A DNA stretch of 64,000 nt from Stagnihabitans sp038231395 (GCA_038231395.1 JBBRLL010000002.1:1-64000); one strand, 5' to 3'; positions 51,164 through 60,400 are shown, counted from the first letter of the stretch. The notes: a model not told the origin generated them from the sequence alone. Numbers and translations: made by a program.

Positions 51164-52087
51164 ATGACATTGCTTTACGCCCATCCGGTTTCCAGCCGCC
51201 ATTGCACACCGCCGGGTCATCCGGAGCGGGCGGAGCGCGTTGAGGCCGTCGAGCGCGGATTGACCGGGCTGACCCTCACGCGGAAAACCTCGCCCATGGC
51301 CAGCGAAAGCGAACTCCTCCGCTGTCATCCGAAGTCCTATATCGACAGGGTTCGCAGAGCAGAGCCCACAACAGGAACTGCGCAACTTGACCCCGACACC
51401 TGGATGTCTCCTGGCTCGTTCGAAGCGGCTTTGCGGGCAATTGGTGGGGCCTGTGCCGCCGTGGATGCGGTGCTGGGCGGCGAGGCCAAGAACGCTTTCA
51501 TTCTGGCGCGCCCGCCGGGTCACCATGCCGAGGCCGCCACGGCGATGGGCTTCTGCCTGTTCGGCACAGTGGCGATTGCGGCGAAACATGCGTTGGATAA
51601 CAACAGATTAAGCCGGGTCGCTGTCGTCGATTTCGACGTGCATCACGGCAATGGCACGCAAGCGCTGCTGTGGGACGAGCCCCGTGTTCTGTTCGTCACC
51701 AGCCAGCAAATGCCGCTTTGGCCCGGCACGGGAGAGCGCGGCGAAACCGGTGCGCATGGCCAGATCATGAACCTTCCCTTGCCGCCCAACAGCGACGGTG
51801 CAGCAATGCGGACGGTCTATGAGGCGGAGGTTTTCCCGGCGATCAACGCCTTTCAGCCCGAACTTATCCTGATTTCCGCTGGATTTGACGCCCATCAGGA
51901 TGATCCCTTGGCGCAATTGAATTGGAATGAGGCGGACTATGCGTGGCTGACCCGCCGCCTGTGCGACCTCGCCGACAGCCATGCGCAAGGCCGGGTGGTA
52001 TCCTGTCTGGAAGGCGGGTATGATCTTGAGGCGTTGGCGGCCTCGGTCGCGGCGCACGTTGGCGTCTTGCAGGAGCGTAGCCTTTGA
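51164..52087 (+). CDS. Histone-deacetylase-like amidohydrolase
   Basis: 307 residues of the arginase/deacetylase fold, with HDAC zinc and catalytic motifs ARPPGHHAEA, VAVVDFDVHHGNGTQ and LILISAGFDAHQDDPLA. Probably removes acetyl groups from a small molecule such as acetylpolyamine or from protein lysine. Start ATG 51164 follows AAGGGGGAC; 51146 is upstream in frame. Overlaps xseB by four bases, heading the xseB-ispA-dxs operon, a usual arrangement in this group. Confidence 0.9.
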   Translation: MTLLYAHPVSSRHCTPPGHPERAERVEAVERGLTGLTLTRKTSPMASESELLRCHPKSYIDRVRRAEPTTGTAQLDPDTWMSPGSFEAALRAIGGACAAVDAVLGGEAKNAFILARPPGHHAEAATAMGFCLFGTVAIAAKHALDNNRLSRVAVVDFDVHHGNGTQALLWDEPRVLFVTSQQMPLWPGTGERGETGAHGQIMNLPLPPNSDGAAMRTVYEAEVFPAINAFQPELILISAGFDAHQDDPLAQLNWNEADYAWLTRRLCDLADSHAQGRVVSCLEGGYDLEALAASVAAHVGVLQERSL

Positions 52088-52335
52088 CTGAAAAACCCGT
52101 TGAAAAACCGGTGACCGACCTGACCTTTGAGGAGGCGATGGCCGAACTTGAAAAGGTCGTCACCCAGTTGGAGCGCGGCGATGTGGCGCTGGAACAATCC
52201 ATCAAGCTTTATGAACGCGGTGCCGAATTGAAGGCGCTGTGTGCTGGCAAGCTGAAGGATGCCGAGGAAAAAGTCGAACTGATCCGCGCCGCAGAAGGCA
52301 AGGCCGTGGGCACCACCCCGGTGGAGGGGATGTGA
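52084..52335 (+). CDS. xseB: Exodeoxyribonuclease VII small subunit XseB
   Basis: 83 residues: LTFEEAMAELEKVVTQLERGDVALEQSIKLYERGAELK is the two-helix family signature. TTG start overlaps the preceding stop (TTGA). Pairs with XseA, encoded elsewhere. Its stop overlaps the GTG of ispA. Confidence 0.95.
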   Translation: MTEKPVEKPVTDLTFEEAMAELEKVVTQLERGDVALEQSIKLYERGAELKALCAGKLKDAEEKVELIRAAEGKAVGTTPVEGM

Positions 52336-53201
52336 ACTTTCCGGAAATTCTCGCCGCCGATGCTACCGCCATTCAGGGCCGGTTGACGGCAGCATTGGCT
52401 GACAAAGCGGACGAACCTGTCGTTCACGCCATGCGTTATGCGCTGCTGGGCGGCAAGCGGTTGCGCGGGTTTCTGGTTCTGGAAGGCACTCGGTTGCATG
52501 GCCTGCCTGCTTCTGTGGGGTTAAGTGCAGCCGCAGCAATTGAGGCATTGCACGCGTATTCGCTGATCCATGACGATTTGCCCTGCATGGATGACGACGA
52601 TCTGCGACGGGGCCAGCCGACGGTTCACAAAAAGTGGGATGAGGCAACGGCCGTTCTGGCCGGTGACGCCTTGCAAACACTGGCGTTTGAGCTGTTGTGC
52701 GACGCGGCTTTGGGATCTGCCGACGTGCGGATGTCACTGGTGAGGGGCCTTGCCAAGGCTTCGGGGGCCGAAGGAATGGTTCTGGGCCAAGCGCAGGATA
52801 TGGCAGCAGAAATCTCCGCAACCCCGCTCAACCTCGACCAGATTACCAGATTGCAAGCTGGCAAAACCGGCGCTTTGATCCGCTTTGCCGCCTGTGCCGG
52901 GGCGATTATTGCTGGCGCAGACCTCAAGCCGCTGGACGACTACGCCCAAGCGTTGGGTCTTGCGTTTCAGATTGCCGACGACATCCTGGATGTGCGGGGC
53001 GACCCGGCCAAAGCGGGCAAGCGACTTGGCAAGGATCAAGCGGCAGGCAAAGCCACGTTCGTCTCGCTTCTTGGGCTGAAAGGTGCCGAGGCGCGGGCCG
53101 CCGCCCTGATCGCCGCTGCCGAGGCAGCGCTTTCGCCTTATGGGGACAAAGGTGCCACCTTGAGAGCTGCCGCGCGTTTTGTGATAACACGGGAAAGTTG
53201 A
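52332..53201 (+). CDS. ispA: Farnesyl diphosphate synthase IspA
   Basis: Prenyltransferase of 289 residues from GTG 52332 (GTGA overlap with xseB; the longer frame to 52239 is spurious). First aspartate-rich motif HDDLPCMDDDD, second IADDILD, with KAGKRLGKDQAAGKATFVSLLG after it. Supplies C15 units for quinones and further elongation. A paralogue of CrtE at 20.4-21.3 kb. Confidence 0.95.
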   Translation: MNFPEILAADATAIQGRLTAALADKADEPVVHAMRYALLGGKRLRGFLVLEGTRLHGLPASVGLSAAAAIEALHAYSLIHDDLPCMDDDDLRRGQPTVHKKWDEATAVLAGDALQTLAFELLCDAALGSADVRMSLVRGLAKASGAEGMVLGQAQDMAAEISATPLNLDQITRLQAGKTGALIRFAACAGAIIAGADLKPLDDYAQALGLAFQIADDILDVRGDPAKAGKRLGKDQAAGKATFVSLLGLKGAEARAAALIAAAEAALSPYGDKGATLRAAARFVITRES

Positions 53202-53208
53202 GACTGAA

Positions 53209-55137
53209 ATGGCCGTTACACCCGAAACCCCGCGTCCCAAAACCCCTACGCTTGACCGTGTGAACATTCCTGCCGACCTGAAATCGTTGTCGGATCGGGA
53301 GCTTCACCTTCTGGCCACCGAACTGCGGGCAGAGACGATTTCCGCCGTATCCGTGACGGGTGGCCACCTTGGTGCGGGTCTGGGTGTGGTTGAATTGACC
53401 GTGGCGCTGCACGCCGTTTTCGATACGCCGCGTGACAAACTGATCTGGGATGTCGGCCACCAGACTTACCCACACAAGATCCTGACCGGGCGGCGCGACC
53501 GTATCCGCACCCTGCGGACCGAAGGCGGGCTTTCCGGCTTTACCAAGCGCAGCGAAAGCCCCTATGACCCGTTCGGCGCGGCGCACAGTTCCACCTCGAT
53601 CTCTGCGGCTTTGGGGTTTGCGATGGCTGCCGACATCGGCGGCGATCCGGGGGATGCGATTGCGGTGATCGGCGACGGCTCCATGTCCGCTGGCATGGCC
53701 TATGAGGCGCTGAACAATGCGGGGCACCTGAAAAAGCGGCTGTTCGTGATTCTGAATGACAATGAGATGTCGATTGCACCGCCGGTAGGCGCCATGTCGG
53801 CTTACCTGAGCCGCCTTTATGCCGGTGCGCCGTTTCAAGAGTTTAAGCAAGCCGCCAAGGGCATGGTCAGCCTGTTGCCAGAGCCGTTTCAGGAAGGCGC
53901 CCGCCGCGCGAAAGAGATGCTGAAAGGCATGACCGTTGGCGGCACCTTATTCGAAGAGCTGGGATTTTCCTATATCGGCCCGATTGATGGCCATGACCTA
54001 GACCAGCTTTTGCCGGTTCTGCGCACGGTGAAAGCACGTGCCACCGGGCCGACGCTGATTCATGTGATCACAAAAAAAGGCAAAGGCTATCCACCTGCCG
54101 AACTTGCCGCCGACAAGGGTCATGCCCGCGCCAAGTTCGATGTGGTCACCGGGGTGCAGAAGAAATCGCCCTCCAATGCACCGTCTTACACCAAGGTTTT
54201 CGCTGAGGCGCTGATTCGTGAGGCCGAGGCTGACAGCAAGATCGTCGCCATCACTGCCGCAATGCCGGAAGGCACCGGGCTGGACCTGTTTGGCAAATGT
54301 TTCCCCAAGCGGATGTTTGACGTGGGAATTGCCGAACAGCACGCCGTGACTTTTTCTGCCGGGCTGGCGGCGGGCGGCATGAAGCCGTTCTGCGCGATCT
54401 ATTCGACCTTTTTGCAGCGCGGCTACGATCAAGTTGTGCATGACGTGGCGATCCAACGCTTGCCGGTCCGCTTTGCCATCGACCGCGCCGGGCTGGTAGG
54501 TGCTGATGGCGCGACCCATGCCGGGGCGTTTGACGTGGCCTTCCTTGCCAATCTGCCCGGCTTTGTGGTGATGGCCGCGGCGGATGAGGCCGAATTGGTC
54601 CACATGGTGGCCACCGCCGCCGCTCATAACTCCGGTCCCATCGCGTTTCGCTATCCGCGTGGCGAGGGCGTCGGGGTGGAAATGCCCGCCAAAGGCATCC
54701 CGCTGGAGATTGGCAAGGGCCGGATCATGCGCGAGGGGGCCCGTGTGGCGATTTTGTCCTATGGCACCCACCTGTCGGAGGTGTTGAAAGCCGCCGAAGC
54801 GCTTGCCGCCCGTGGTCTGCCTGTTACCGTCGCCGACGCCCGCTTTGCCAAACCACTGGACCGCGATCTGATTCTGCATCTCGCCGGTACTCACGAGGCG
54901 CTGATCACCATCGAAGAAGGTGCCATTGGTGGCTTTTCTTCGCATGTTTCCCACTTTTTGGCCGAAGAAGGCGTTTTCGACAGAGGTCTGAAATTTCGGT
55001 CGATGGTGCTGCCGGACAGCTTCATTGACCAGGCCTCTCCCGAAGCGATGTACCGCGTGGCTGGCATGGAGGCGGCGCAGATCGAGGCTAAAGTTCTGGA
55101 AACCTTGGGCGTCGCGGTGGTCGGGTTGCGGGCCTGA
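53209..55137 (+). CDS. dxs: 1-deoxy-D-xylulose-5-phosphate synthase (housekeeping copy)
   Basis: 642 residues; same motif set as the copy at 9.1-11.0 kb (GHQTYPHKILTGRR, GDGSMSAGMAYEA, RYPRGEG), with about two-thirds visibly identical residues. Placed after ispA as in most alphaproteobacteria, which suggests this is the constitutive copy and the other serves photosynthetic pigment demand. ATG 53209 is seven bases past the ispA stop. Confidence 0.95.
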   Translation: MAVTPETPRPKTPTLDRVNIPADLKSLSDRELHLLATELRAETISAVSVTGGHLGAGLGVVELTVALHAVFDTPRDKLIWDVGHQTYPHKILTGRRDRIRTLRTEGGLSGFTKRSESPYDPFGAAHSSTSISAALGFAMAADIGGDPGDAIAVIGDGSMSAGMAYEALNNAGHLKKRLFVILNDNEMSIAPPVGAMSAYLSRLYAGAPFQEFKQAAKGMVSLLPEPFQEGARRAKEMLKGMTVGGTLFEELGFSYIGPIDGHDLDQLLPVLRTVKARATGPTLIHVITKKGKGYPPAELAADKGHARAKFDVVTGVQKKSPSNAPSYTKVFAEALIREAEADSKIVAITAAMPEGTGLDLFGKCFPKRMFDVGIAEQHAVTFSAGLAAGGMKPFCAIYSTFLQRGYDQVVHDVAIQRLPVRFAIDRAGLVGADGATHAGAFDVAFLANLPGFVVMAAADEAELVHMVATAAAHNSGPIAFRYPRGEGVGVEMPAKGIPLEIGKGRIMREGARVAILSYGTHLSEVLKAAEALAARGLPVTVADARFAKPLDRDLILHLAGTHEALITIEEGAIGGFSSHVSHFLAEEGVFDRGLKFRSMVLPDSFIDQASPEAMYRVAGMEAAQIEAKVLETLGVAVVGLRA

Positions 55138-55371
55138 GTGACGTTCAAAGGCCAGATTAGACCCCGGCCTGCCAGAGCGCCAGACTGGACTGCGGCGGCG
55201 TTTTGCACGACGCAATCCCGTGCCTTCCAACGAACGCCTCTACCTGCTCCCGTTCCGATCACGCGTGATCACGAGTTCGAAGGTTACATTTTTTTAAGTC
55301 GCTTCAGTGGGTCAACACGACTAACCCTGCTCGTGTCGCACAGATGCGACAGACCAACATGGGACATGATC

Positions 55372-55635
55372 ATGAAACTCACCCTCGTAGCCGTTGCCTT
55401 CGCTGTTCTCGCCGCTCCGGTTTTCGCGGCTGGTATGGACGCCAAAACCATGACCTGCAAAGACCTGATGGCGATGGACGCCAAAGGCATGATGGCCGCT
55501 GGCAAAACCATGCACACCGCCATGATGTCGGACGCCAAAATGGCCAAGATGACCGACGAAGAGACCATGAAAGCCGCCGAGACGGCCTGCAAGGCCCACG
55601 GCGCCGGCACCGTCATGGACGCTATGCATATGTGA
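55372..55635 (+). CDS. HdeA-like secreted small protein, methionine-rich
   Basis: 87 residues: signal peptide to about residue 19 (VFAAG), then a helical domain with two cysteines (MTCKDLM and TACKAHG) spaced as in HdeA/HdeB acid chaperones. The mature part has about 15 methionines in 67 residues, often with K and D, which is unusual and could bind copper. ATG 55366 is two codons earlier. About 235 bases of upstream DNA hold no gene. Periplasmic; function uncertain. Confidence 0.78.
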   Translation: MKLTLVAVAFAVLAAPVFAAGMDAKTMTCKDLMAMDAKGMMAAGKTMHTAMMSDAKMAKMTDEETMKAAETACKAHGAGTVMDAMHM

Positions 55636-55641
55636 TGCCTT

Positions 55642-55669
55642 TGCGGCACGCTTTTTCAGGCGTGCCGCA
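55642..55669 (+). terminator. Strong hairpin after the HdeA-like gene
   Basis: TGCGGCACGC and GCGTGCCGCA form a perfect 10-bp stem with an eight-base loop, seven bases past the stop. No T-run follows, so it may be a terminator of reduced efficiency or an RNA-stabilising stem. Confidence 0.7.
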
Positions 55670-55729
55670 CCCCCTTCACCATCGACCGCGCTTTACGTTC
55701 ATGATAGCGCCAGTCCGTGGAGGGTTGTT

Positions 55730-56218
55730 TTGGAGCTTCGCTATATCAGCCTGCCCGGTCGGGGCCACACCGATGCCTGCCTGACGGCGGCTGTGCGGAT
55801 CATGCAGGCCAGCAGGCTCAGGCTTTGCGGAACCATCGCGTTGGAAACCCAAGACCCCGCTTGTGATATGCAGCTACAGGTCTTGCCCGATGGCCCGGTT
55901 ATCCGGATCAATCAAAACCTTGGTCGTGCTGCCAAAGGCTGTCGTCTCGACGGTGGCGCGCTGGAGCAGGCAGTGATGGCGGTCGCCTCCCGCACCTACG
56001 GCGCGAACCTTCTGATTGTTAACAAATTTGGCAAGGTGGAGGCGCAGGGGCGCGGCTATGTGCCCCTGATCGTCGATGCGATCGACCGTGGGGTTCCGGT
56101 GCTGATCGGCGTCAATGTGTTGAACCTGCCGGAGTTGCTGCATTTTGCCGGATCTGCGGCGCAGGCACTGCCGGGCGACCCTGCTTTGATTGCCGCTTGG
56201 GCGTTAGGCGTAACCTAA
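55730..56218 (+). CDS. DUF2478 family protein
   Basis: 162 residues. The C-terminal LLIVNKFGKVEAQGRGYVPLIVDAIDRGVPVLIGV segment is the DUF2478 signature, a family of P-loop-like folds often near molybdate genes. The N-terminal RLRLCGTIALET part lacks a clear P-loop. TTG 55730 follows GGAGGG; other starts are possible. Function unknown; no molybdenum genes are visible here. Confidence 0.8.
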   Translation: MELRYISLPGRGHTDACLTAAVRIMQASRLRLCGTIALETQDPACDMQLQVLPDGPVIRINQNLGRAAKGCRLDGGALEQAVMAVASRTYGANLLIVNKFGKVEAQGRGYVPLIVDAIDRGVPVLIGVNVLNLPELLHFAGSAAQALPGDPALIAAWALGVT

Positions 56219-56307
56219 TCCGGGGTGAGAGTTTCTGTTCTTGGCATTAAGCAGGGCTTGGGCGAAGGTGGCTGAAGATTTGGCTCGAAACCACCTCAGG
56301 GACCGAA

Positions 56308-56724
56308 ATGATCCACAAACGCATCCGCCCGTTCAACACCAAAGACACTTACCCGGAACAGAAGCTGGACAATGACCTGAGCCATGCCGTTGTCACACGC
56401 GGTGGCACGACGGTGTGGTTTCGCGGTGCCTGTCCGCAAGACCTTGATACGGCAGAGAACCTTGGCAGCCATGACCCGGTGGCGCAGACCCACAAGGTCA
56501 TGCAGAACATCAAGCAGATCATCGAGGAGGCTGGCGGCACGATGGAGCATCTGGTCAAGCTGGTGGTTTACCTGACCGACGTGCGCCATCGTCAGGCGGT
56601 TTACACCACGATGGGTGAGTATATCAAAGGCGTTCATCCGGTTTGCACGGGCTTGACCGTCGTCGCTTTGGCCCGCCCCGATTGGCTGGTGGAAATTGAC
56701 GCCACCGCTGTCATCCCGGATTGA
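56308..56724 (+). CDS. RidA/RutC-family protein lacking the catalytic arginine
   Basis: 138 residues of the YjgF/Rid fold: GTTVWFRGACPQDLDTAENLG, VMQNIKQIIEEAGGTMEHLVKLVVYLTD and the DWLVEIDATAV end. Where classical RidA has an arginine used for imine hydrolysis (PARS), this protein has PVCT, so it is not a standard imine deaminase. First gene of a tight operon with a DUF1028 protein, a LysR regulator and an amine dehydrogenase. Confidence 0.85.
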   Translation: MIHKRIRPFNTKDTYPEQKLDNDLSHAVVTRGGTTVWFRGACPQDLDTAENLGSHDPVAQTHKVMQNIKQIIEEAGGTMEHLVKLVVYLTDVRHRQAVYTTMGEYIKGVHPVCTGLTVVALARPDWLVEIDATAVIPD

Positions 56725-56725
56725 G

Positions 56726-57397
56726 ATGACCTTCTCCATCGTCGCACGTTGCGCTGAAACCGGGCAATTTGGCATGGCCATATCGTCGTCGTCGCCTGCC
56801 GTTGCGGCGCGCTGTGCCTTTGCGCGGGCCGGTGTTGGGGCTGCGGCCACGCAAAACATCACCAATCCGGGCTTGGGCAGTCTGATGCTGGACCTGCTGT
56901 CGCAGGGCCATTCCGCACCGCAGGCCGTGGCAAAGGCGGTGCGGCAGGAAAAGTTCCCTGAATACCGCCAGCTTCTGTGCGTTGACGCCTTGGGGCGCAC
57001 TGCCACCTGGTCAGGCCAAAACGCGCTTGGCATCTGGGGCGTGGCTGAAGGCAAGGGCGTGGCTGCGGGCGGCAATCTTCTGGCTGACAAGGCTATTCCT
57101 GCTGCAATGGTGACTGTTTTTGAAAGTACCACAGGCCATCTGGGGGATCGCCTGCTGTCCGCGATGCAGGCTGCTTTGGCCTTGGGTGGTGAGGCGGGGC
57201 CAGTACATTCGGCGGGCCTTTTGATCGTTGACGGCCAACTCTGGCCGTTGGCCGAACTGCGCTGCGATTGGGACGATGCGCCAATCGCCCATATCGTCCG
57301 CGCGTGGCAGGTCTACAAACCACAAATGGCTGCGTACCAGACCCGCGCTTTGGATCCACGCGCCGCCCCGTCTTACGGCGTTGCGGGCGAGACATAG
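56726..57397 (+). CDS. DUF1028 family protein (Ntn-hydrolase-like)
   Basis: 223 residues from ATG 56726, one base past the ridA-like stop. TFSIVARCAETGQFGMAISSSSPAVAARCAFARAGVGAAATQ is the family N-terminus; after loss of Met the Thr could act as nucleophile, as in Ntn hydrolases. DUF1028 and RidA genes commonly sit together in amine and amino-acid catabolic operons. Activity unknown. Confidence 0.83.
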   Translation: MTFSIVARCAETGQFGMAISSSSPAVAARCAFARAGVGAAATQNITNPGLGSLMLDLLSQGHSAPQAVAKAVRQEKFPEYRQLLCVDALGRTATWSGQNALGIWGVAEGKGVAAGGNLLADKAIPAAMVTVFESTTGHLGDRLLSAMQAALALGGEAGPVHSAGLLIVDGQLWPLAELRCDWDDAPIAHIVRAWQVYKPQMAAYQTRALDPRAAPSYGVAGET

Positions 57398-58327
57398 GTG
57401 GCGCTGCGCTTTACCCTACGGCAGTTGGAATATCTGGTGGCCGTGGGTCAGGCGGGGTCAATCACCTTGGCGGCAGAGCGGCTGCGTGTCTCTGCCCCCT
57501 CAATCTCCACTGCCATCGCCCAGTTGGAGGCAGAGTTTGGCCTGCCCTTGTTCGTTCGCAAACATGCCCATGGCATGTCGCCCACGCAATCCGGGCGTGA
57601 GCTGATCCGGGAAGCCGCTGTTGCCCTTGACGCCGCAAGCCATTTGTCCGAGCTGGCGGCGCAATATCGCGGCACGGTCAGGGGGCGGCTGAACATCGGG
57701 TGCCTGCTGACCTTTGCACAAATTCTTGTGCCGCAGCTGCGCCGCAGCTTTATTGACCGTTACCCCGAGGTGGAGTTTCACCAGTCCGAAACCCATCAGG
57801 CTGCGTTGATCGAAGGCCTGCGTGATGCGACCGTGGACGTGGCGCTGACCTATGATCTGGCGCTGCCTGCGGATCTGGAGTTTGTCGTGCTTGGCACTCT
57901 GCCCCCCTTTATCATGCTGCCGCAGGGCCATGTGCTGGCCGACCGCCCCTCACTGACGCTGGCCGATCTGACCGCGGTGCCGCTGGTGCTTTTGGACCTG
58001 CCGTTGTCAACCGACTACTTCCTGTCGTTTTTTGAAAAAGCGTCCCTGAAGCCGCAAATTGCAGAGCGCAGCCGCGATATGGCCGTGGTGCAATCGCTGG
58101 TCGCCAATAACTTTGGCTATGCGTTCGGCAATGTGCTGCCCCGGACCAATCGCGCACCGGATGGCAAGGCGCTGGTCTATGTGCCGCTGTCCGGCCCGGT
58201 GCCGCCGATGCGGATGGGCCTTTTGTGTGCCAACGGCAGCCGCGCCTCGCTGACCATCCGCGCTTTCATTGACCATGCCGTGACCACCCTGAAAGACATC
58301 CTGCCCGACCTGATCCTGCGTTCGTGA
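57398..58327 (+). CDS. LysR-family transcriptional regulator
   Basis: 309 residues from GTG 57398, directly after the DUF1028 stop. N-terminal helix-turn-helix in LEYLVAVGQAGSITLAAERLRVSAPSISTAIAQLE, followed by a periplasmic-binding-protein-like effector domain. Being within the operon, it probably regulates the adjacent amine dehydrogenase; six bases separate them. Effector unknown. Confidence 0.9.
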   Translation: MALRFTLRQLEYLVAVGQAGSITLAAERLRVSAPSISTAIAQLEAEFGLPLFVRKHAHGMSPTQSGRELIREAAVALDAASHLSELAAQYRGTVRGRLNIGCLLTFAQILVPQLRRSFIDRYPEVEFHQSETHQAALIEGLRDATVDVALTYDLALPADLEFVVLGTLPPFIMLPQGHVLADRPSLTLADLTAVPLVLLDLPLSTDYFLSFFEKASLKPQIAERSRDMAVVQSLVANNFGYAFGNVLPRTNRAPDGKALVYVPLSGPVPPMRMGLLCANGSRASLTIRAFIDHAVTTLKDILPDLILRS

Positions 58328-58333
58328 GGCCCC

Positions 58334-60400
58334 ATGCGTGACCCCCGCTATGATATTCTGTTCCAGCCTTTGGCCATTGGCCCGTTGACCGCGAAAAACC
58401 GCTTTTATCAGGTGCCACATTGCAACGGCGGCGGTTACCGTGACCCTTCGGCTGCAGCGGCGATGCGCGGCATCAAGGCCGAGGGCGGCTGGGGCGTGAT
58501 CTTTACCGAACAGACCGAGATGCACCACACTTCCGAAATCACTCCCTTTATTGAGCTGCGCTTGTGGGAGGACAAGGACATCCCCTCCATCGCCATAATG
58601 GCTGCGGCGATGAAAACGCATGGGGCGCTGGCGGGGATTCAGCTGGCCTATTCCGGCATCAACGGCCCCAATATGTACACCAAGGAGGTGCCGCTGGCCC
58701 CAAGTGCTTTGCCGATCCGCACCTTTACCAATGACCCGGTGCAAGCGCGGGCGATGGACAAAGCAGATATAAAGAATCTGCGGCGCTGGTTCGTGAACGC
58801 CGCCAAGCGTAGCAAATTGGCGGGGTTTGACCTGATATGCCTGTACGGCGCGCATGGCTTCGGTATTTTTCAGCACTTCCTGAGCCGCGCCACCAACCAA
58901 CGGACCGATGAATACGGTGGCAGTCTGGAAAACCGCTCTCGCTTTGCGCGGGAGGTGATTGCCGACATGCGCGACGCCGTGGGCGATACGATGGCGTTGA
59001 CCCTGCGGATTTCGTTGGATGAGACGATTGGCAACCTTGGGTTTTCAAATGCCGAGGTGCGCGATTTCGTCTCTATCAACGCGGAATTGCCCGATTTGTG
59101 GGACTTGGCGATGGGGACATGGGAGGATTGTTCTGGTCCCTCGCGGTTCAAAGAGGAAGCAGCGCAAGAGGCATGGGTCACCGGCATCCGTGACCTGTCG
59201 CCGCGCCCGGTGGTCGGGGTCGGCCGCTTTACCTCGCCTGACGTGATGGCGCGGATGATCAAATCGGGACGGCTGGATTTTATTGGCTGCGCAAGGCCGT
59301 CAATTGCCGATCCCTTCCTTCCGAAGAAGATTGACGAAGGCAGGGTTGAGGATATTCGTGAATGCATCGGCTGCAACATCTGTATCACCGGCGATATGAC
59401 GCAAGGCATGGGGCGTTGCACGCAGAACCCGACGTGGATGGAGGAATGGCGGCGGGGCTGGCACCCCGAAAAGATCGCAGCAAAGGGCGCGAGTGACACG
59501 GTTCTGGTGATAGGTTCCGGACCCGCAGGGTTGGAAGCTGCGCTTGCCGCGGCGGCGCGCGGTTATGACGTGGCGGTGGCCGAAGCGCGCGACGATTTCG
59601 GTGGCAGGGTGGCGCGGGAACGGCTGTTGCCGGGCCTGTCGGCTTGGGGGCGGGTGGCGGATTATCGGCTGTTTCAGCTGAAACAGAGACAGAATGTGCA
59701 ACTGTATCCCGGCTCTCGGTTAACGGCTGAGGAGGTTTTGGAATTTGGGTTTCAGAACATATGCGTCGCCACCGGCTCTACGTGGCGGGCGGATGGTGTG
59801 GCGCGGCAGCACGTTCTGGCCATGCCGATGGACGCTGGAATGCCTATTCTTACGCCGGATGACCTGATGGACGGGCGGCTGCCCAAGGGCAAAGTCGTGA
59901 TCTTTGACGACGACCACTATTACATGGGTGGCGTTCTGGCAGAGCTTTGCGCCCGGATCGGATGCGAGGTGACGTTGGTCACGCCGTCGGCCTTCGTATC
60001 GGATTGGACCGCAAATACGCTGGAACAGGCTCAGATTCATCGGCGTTTGGTGGGCTGTGGCGTCAAAATTCTGCTCAATACCGGCATGGTGGCGGTTCAT
60101 GCGGGCCGGGTTGAGACGAATTGCAGCTACACCGACACCCGCGCCATTATTGCTTGCGATGCGGTGGTGATGGTGGCCTCCCGCCGTTCGGAGGATGCTC
60201 TGTTTCATGCCCTGAAGGCGCGGGAAGGCGATTGGGCCGATGCGGGGATCATGTCAGTCAAGCTGATCGGCGACGCGGCGGCACCTGCGCCCATCGCTTG
60301 GGCGACTTTTGCGGGCCACCGCTATGCGCGGGAGTTGGACGAACCTGATCGGGGCGATGCGCTGCCATTCCGGCGCGAAGTCACGGCGCTGGAGGATTAA
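58334..60400 (+). CDS. Trimethylamine-dehydrogenase-family flavin/iron-sulfur N-demethylase
   Basis: 688 residues. N-terminal Old Yellow Enzyme barrel with 6-S-cysteinyl-FMN site C30 in RFYQVPHCNG; 4Fe-4S cysteines in CIGCNIC and MGRC around residue 350; then ADP-binding VLVIGSGPAGLEAA and a second nucleotide domain. Residue 60 is Q where trimethylamine dehydrogenase has Y, and the W355 aromatic-bowl residue is absent, favouring a secondary amine or N-methyl amino acid over trimethylamine. Overlaps the next gene convergently by 20 bases. Confidence 0.88.
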   Translation: MRDPRYDILFQPLAIGPLTAKNRFYQVPHCNGGGYRDPSAAAAMRGIKAEGGWGVIFTEQTEMHHTSEITPFIELRLWEDKDIPSIAIMAAAMKTHGALAGIQLAYSGINGPNMYTKEVPLAPSALPIRTFTNDPVQARAMDKADIKNLRRWFVNAAKRSKLAGFDLICLYGAHGFGIFQHFLSRATNQRTDEYGGSLENRSRFAREVIADMRDAVGDTMALTLRISLDETIGNLGFSNAEVRDFVSINAELPDLWDLAMGTWEDCSGPSRFKEEAAQEAWVTGIRDLSPRPVVGVGRFTSPDVMARMIKSGRLDFIGCARPSIADPFLPKKIDEGRVEDIRECIGCNICITGDMTQGMGRCTQNPTWMEEWRRGWHPEKIAAKGASDTVLVIGSGPAGLEAALAAAARGYDVAVAEARDDFGGRVARERLLPGLSAWGRVADYRLFQLKQRQNVQLYPGSRLTAEEVLEFGFQNICVATGSTWRADGVARQHVLAMPMDAGMPILTPDDLMDGRLPKGKVVIFDDDHYYMGGVLAELCARIGCEVTLVTPSAFVSDWTANTLEQAQIHRRLVGCGVKILLNTGMVAVHAGRVETNCSYTDTRAIIACDAVVMVASRRSEDALFHALKAREGDWADAGIMSVKLIGDAAAPAPIAWATFAGHRYARELDEPDRGDALPFRREVTALED

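Noticed and set aside
52239..52331. Longer ispA start inside xseB
   Set aside because: The added residues are xseB read in another frame; GTG 52332 overlaps the xseB stop in the standard way.
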